DNA of 64,000 nt from Scatophagus argus (taxonomy: Eukaryota; Chordata; Actinopteri; Scatophagidae). Under the pieces are notes generated by a model that had not been told where the DNA came from, made no database searches, and saw only the letters and a program-made list of their open reading frames with translations. Location of the stretch: assembly GCF_020382885.2 (NCBI RefSeq), contig NC_058504.1, forward strand, positions 13,031,019-13,095,018, in the 5' to 3' direction. A program made the position numbers and the translations under genes. Below, piece after piece: positions 62,081 through 64,000 of the stretch. The number at the start of each line of letters is the position of its first letter. Position 1 is the stretch's first letter.

Positions 62081-63232
62081 AATGACTATCTTTGTTAGCA
62101 AAGCATCATGCTAAGCTGTTACTAGAAATGGACTATAAATGCTTCGGAGCCTTTCATTAACATCAGCTAGTCATTGATTTATACAGTATATATGACATGA
62201 CATTCACAGATACAGAGATCCAAGATGGATTCAAGCAGCAGAACTACAGCCAAAGTATTTCAAAGATTTCAGCACCTTGAACAGCTCCTCTACCCGCAGT
62301 GTTTATCTGCTTCATTAAACCTCACCGGCCTACTGGAACAGTCCTGATTATCACATTCTGAAGACACCACCAGACACAAAATCCCGTAGCAGGGCTTCTT
62401 AATTATGAGGACAAGCATTAGATAATACAGTATTTCATAAATAAAGGTTTTGGGTGTCACTTGAATGCACACTGCAGCAAAGACAACTGCAAACTTTATG
62501 AATATAACTCTTCTTTGTGTTTAACCTGTTTCATTTTTAATGAGCTCTGGACCTAGGACAAGGGAACAAAAGAACAACTGCAGCAGACTGAGAGTTTCCT
62601 GGAGGAAACAGCTCAAACAGTACTGAACTTTGGGTAACAAAACAATTATAAGTATCATTAAAATAACACAATAAAGGCCCATGCACACACACGCACACAC
62701 CCATAGATAGATAGATGGATACCACCAAAGCTTGAGTGAACAGCAGATACATTTTCCTCGTTGAACTCCATCCAAGCACACATTATGCCAGCAGAGAAAA
62801 AAAGGAGAAACAAGATTGTTACCAAAGAGAACAAAACCCAGAGAGCGCCACAGATTAAATATTAAAAATATATATCATCACATTCAGCTAAAATGAACGC
62901 CCTAGTTATATGGCCCATTTATGAGCTGATTTCAGAAACAATTCATAAATGGGCCATGGTGACCGTGCTGCTAAAAAGCGGTGTCAACCCAGCTGCCGCT
63001 GAAGCGTTCAGGCACCTCCACCACAGTGCTGATTTTATGGTTTTACGTGACTTAATTGTGTTATTATGGTGGACGAGCGCTTGAAATCCCCGACAAAGGC
63101 GCGTGACTAACATGAAATTTGTGTTTCACGTACGCAGAACAGCTTTGACACGACTCCCAAATCCTGCGCGCGCTCTGGTGTGCACGTGGGGGGAAAAAAA
63201 AAAATCAAATCAATGACACGGTTAATACGTAT

Positions 63233-63233
<1 letters not shown>
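62081..63233. other. Upstream region of the right-edge gene
   Basis: No gene seen. It contains a 15-bp-arm hairpin at 62910-62957 and short (AC)n and (GATA)n tracts near 62685-62720. The C+G content rises after about 62960. Confidence 0.5.
62910..62957. other. 15-bp inverted repeat
   Basis: Arms atggcccatttatga (62910-62924) and its complement (62943-62957), with an 18-base loop, about 400 bp upstream of the right-edge first exon. Confidence 0.8.

Positions 63234-63285
<52 letters not shown>
63234..63285. repeat. (GA)n microsatellite at a promoter
   Basis: About 26 GA units immediately before the C+G-richer first-exon region. GA tracts at this position are common in core promoter regions. 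Confidence 0.95.
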
Positions 63286-63288
<3 letters not shown>

Positions 63289-63289
63289 G

Positions 63290-63461
63290 CGGTGTCTGGT
63301 GACTGAGGAGGAGGAGGGGAAGGAGGAGGAGAAAGCTCCTGGTCCGCTCGTCCTCACAGCTACCTTTTGCCGTCAGACCTACAAACCGGTGTACCCGGGG
63401 CTGCGTTGTGGACTTATTTTCCCCCCGGGAATCGGAACTGGACACCAACAAAGTATCCCAG
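63290..63461 (+). promoter_or_regulatory. Promoter / non-coding first exon of the right-edge gene
   Basis: A local rise in C+G and CpG (gtgtacccggggctgcg) follows the (GA)n tract. The stretch ends in a strong donor, CAG/GTAGGTGAG, at 63461/63462. A possible Sp1 box (gggggcggc, 63601-63609) lies in the following intron. The transcription start is not defined. The ~525-bp intron ends at TTTCAG 63986. Confidence 0.55.
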
Positions 63462-63986
63462 GTAGGTGAGGCAGCGACGCTCTGCATTGTTTTGATGAAA
63501 GAAACATAAACTGGAAATAAATGAAAGTCTTTAATTTCCCATTTCTCGACTTTCACGTTGCTGAGGAGCCGAAGAAGAGAAAGCCAAGACAAAGCTCCGT
63601 GGGGGCGGCAATTGTCTTGACGCCCCTAATTGCTTTTTAAATTGGTGGAGGGGGAACCTCGCAAACGTTTCGCGGTGGCCCATCTGCCGCGGCGACAACT
63701 CTCCAATGTTTATAATCCGATTAGAAGAAGGATTAGCAATTTGATAATAAAAAAAAAGGAGCACTCTGCAATCACTAAGCGTGGTTCGTTTGGAAGCTTT
63801 TAATGTTCCATGCGACACTGTGACCCAAAACGCATCACAACACTCGAGTTCTGTGTTCTTTAAAGTGCACAGTCGCACTTCATTCTGTTCTTCCAACACT
63901 TTGCTGCACCCGCCTCTCAGTTTCTTTTTTCTCGATACGTCTCACATCCCTCTATCTTTTTTAATCTGTTTCTCTCTGTCTTTCAG

Positions 63987-64000
63987 AAGATGTTCATCTT
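63987..64000 (+). CDS. Start of an unidentified gene, cut by the window edge
   Basis: After a pyrimidine-rich tract and the acceptor 'ctgtctttcag' (ending 63986), ATG at 63990 opens a frame beginning M-F-I and leaves the window after 11 bases. Too little is present to name the product. The promoter-like first exon upstream supports a real gene. Confidence 0.5.

Noticed and set aside
63107-63592. 161-codon ORF on the - strand
   Set aside because: It runs through the (GA)n tract, giving a Leu/Ser run, and lies antisense to the promoter-like region.

Overview
The window looks like teleost fish nuclear DNA. It is AT-rich and intron-containing, is full of microsatellites, and carries repeats typical of fish: L2-type LINE tails, tRNA-headed SINEs, piggyBac, Tc1/mariner-like MITEs and an abundant 'ggaatagactcacatgttgg' type repeat. 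No bacterial or viral gene is present. Everything here was read by eye; no search was run.

The main content (about 8.3-39.2 kb) is a tandem family of three nine-exon genes on the + strand, called A (8471-13626), B (17706-22941) and C (32692-37751), plus an orphan first exon C' (30916-31044). All nine exons of each gene join in frame with consensus splice sites. The predicted proteins are 549, 553 and 544 residues. Each has a 43-residue N-terminus (a myristoylation-type start in A and B only), a NEK-like kinase domain, and a single large last exon encoding an apolipoprotein L (ApoL)-like membrane-inserting domain. The kinase part is a pseudokinase: the glycine-rich loop is missing and the catalytic HRD is HKN in all copies, while the VAIK-type lysine, alpha-C glutamate, DFG (DLG in C), APE and DIWSLGC motifs remain. 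A kinase-like sensor or switch joined to a membrane-perforating domain resembles MLKL in logic, with the domains in the opposite order. This is the most interesting system in the window.

The 5' ends of the copies have decayed in complementary ways. A and B have a TATA box with an adjacent IRF/ISRE-like element. C' has the complete promoter, 5' UTR exon and first coding exon but no body. C has a full body but has lost the promoter. C' may therefore supply the 5' end of C. Each 3' UTR carries a CTCF-like motif and AATAAA.

The paralogous copies act as empty-site controls for several transposon insertions: a 530-bp repeat between A and B, a 16-bp-TIR MITE in intron 1 of B, a 500-bp Tc1/mariner-like MITE in intron 6 of C, and a triple nest (piggyBac, LINE, third repeat) between B and C.

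Outside the cluster, 1-8.3 kb holds repeats, including a 3 x 567-bp tandem array. The stretch 39.2-63.2 kb is a gene desert with scattered SINE/LINE pieces and several hairpins. At the right edge (about 63.29-64.0 kb) a CpG-containing first exon and the ATG of another + strand gene appear.
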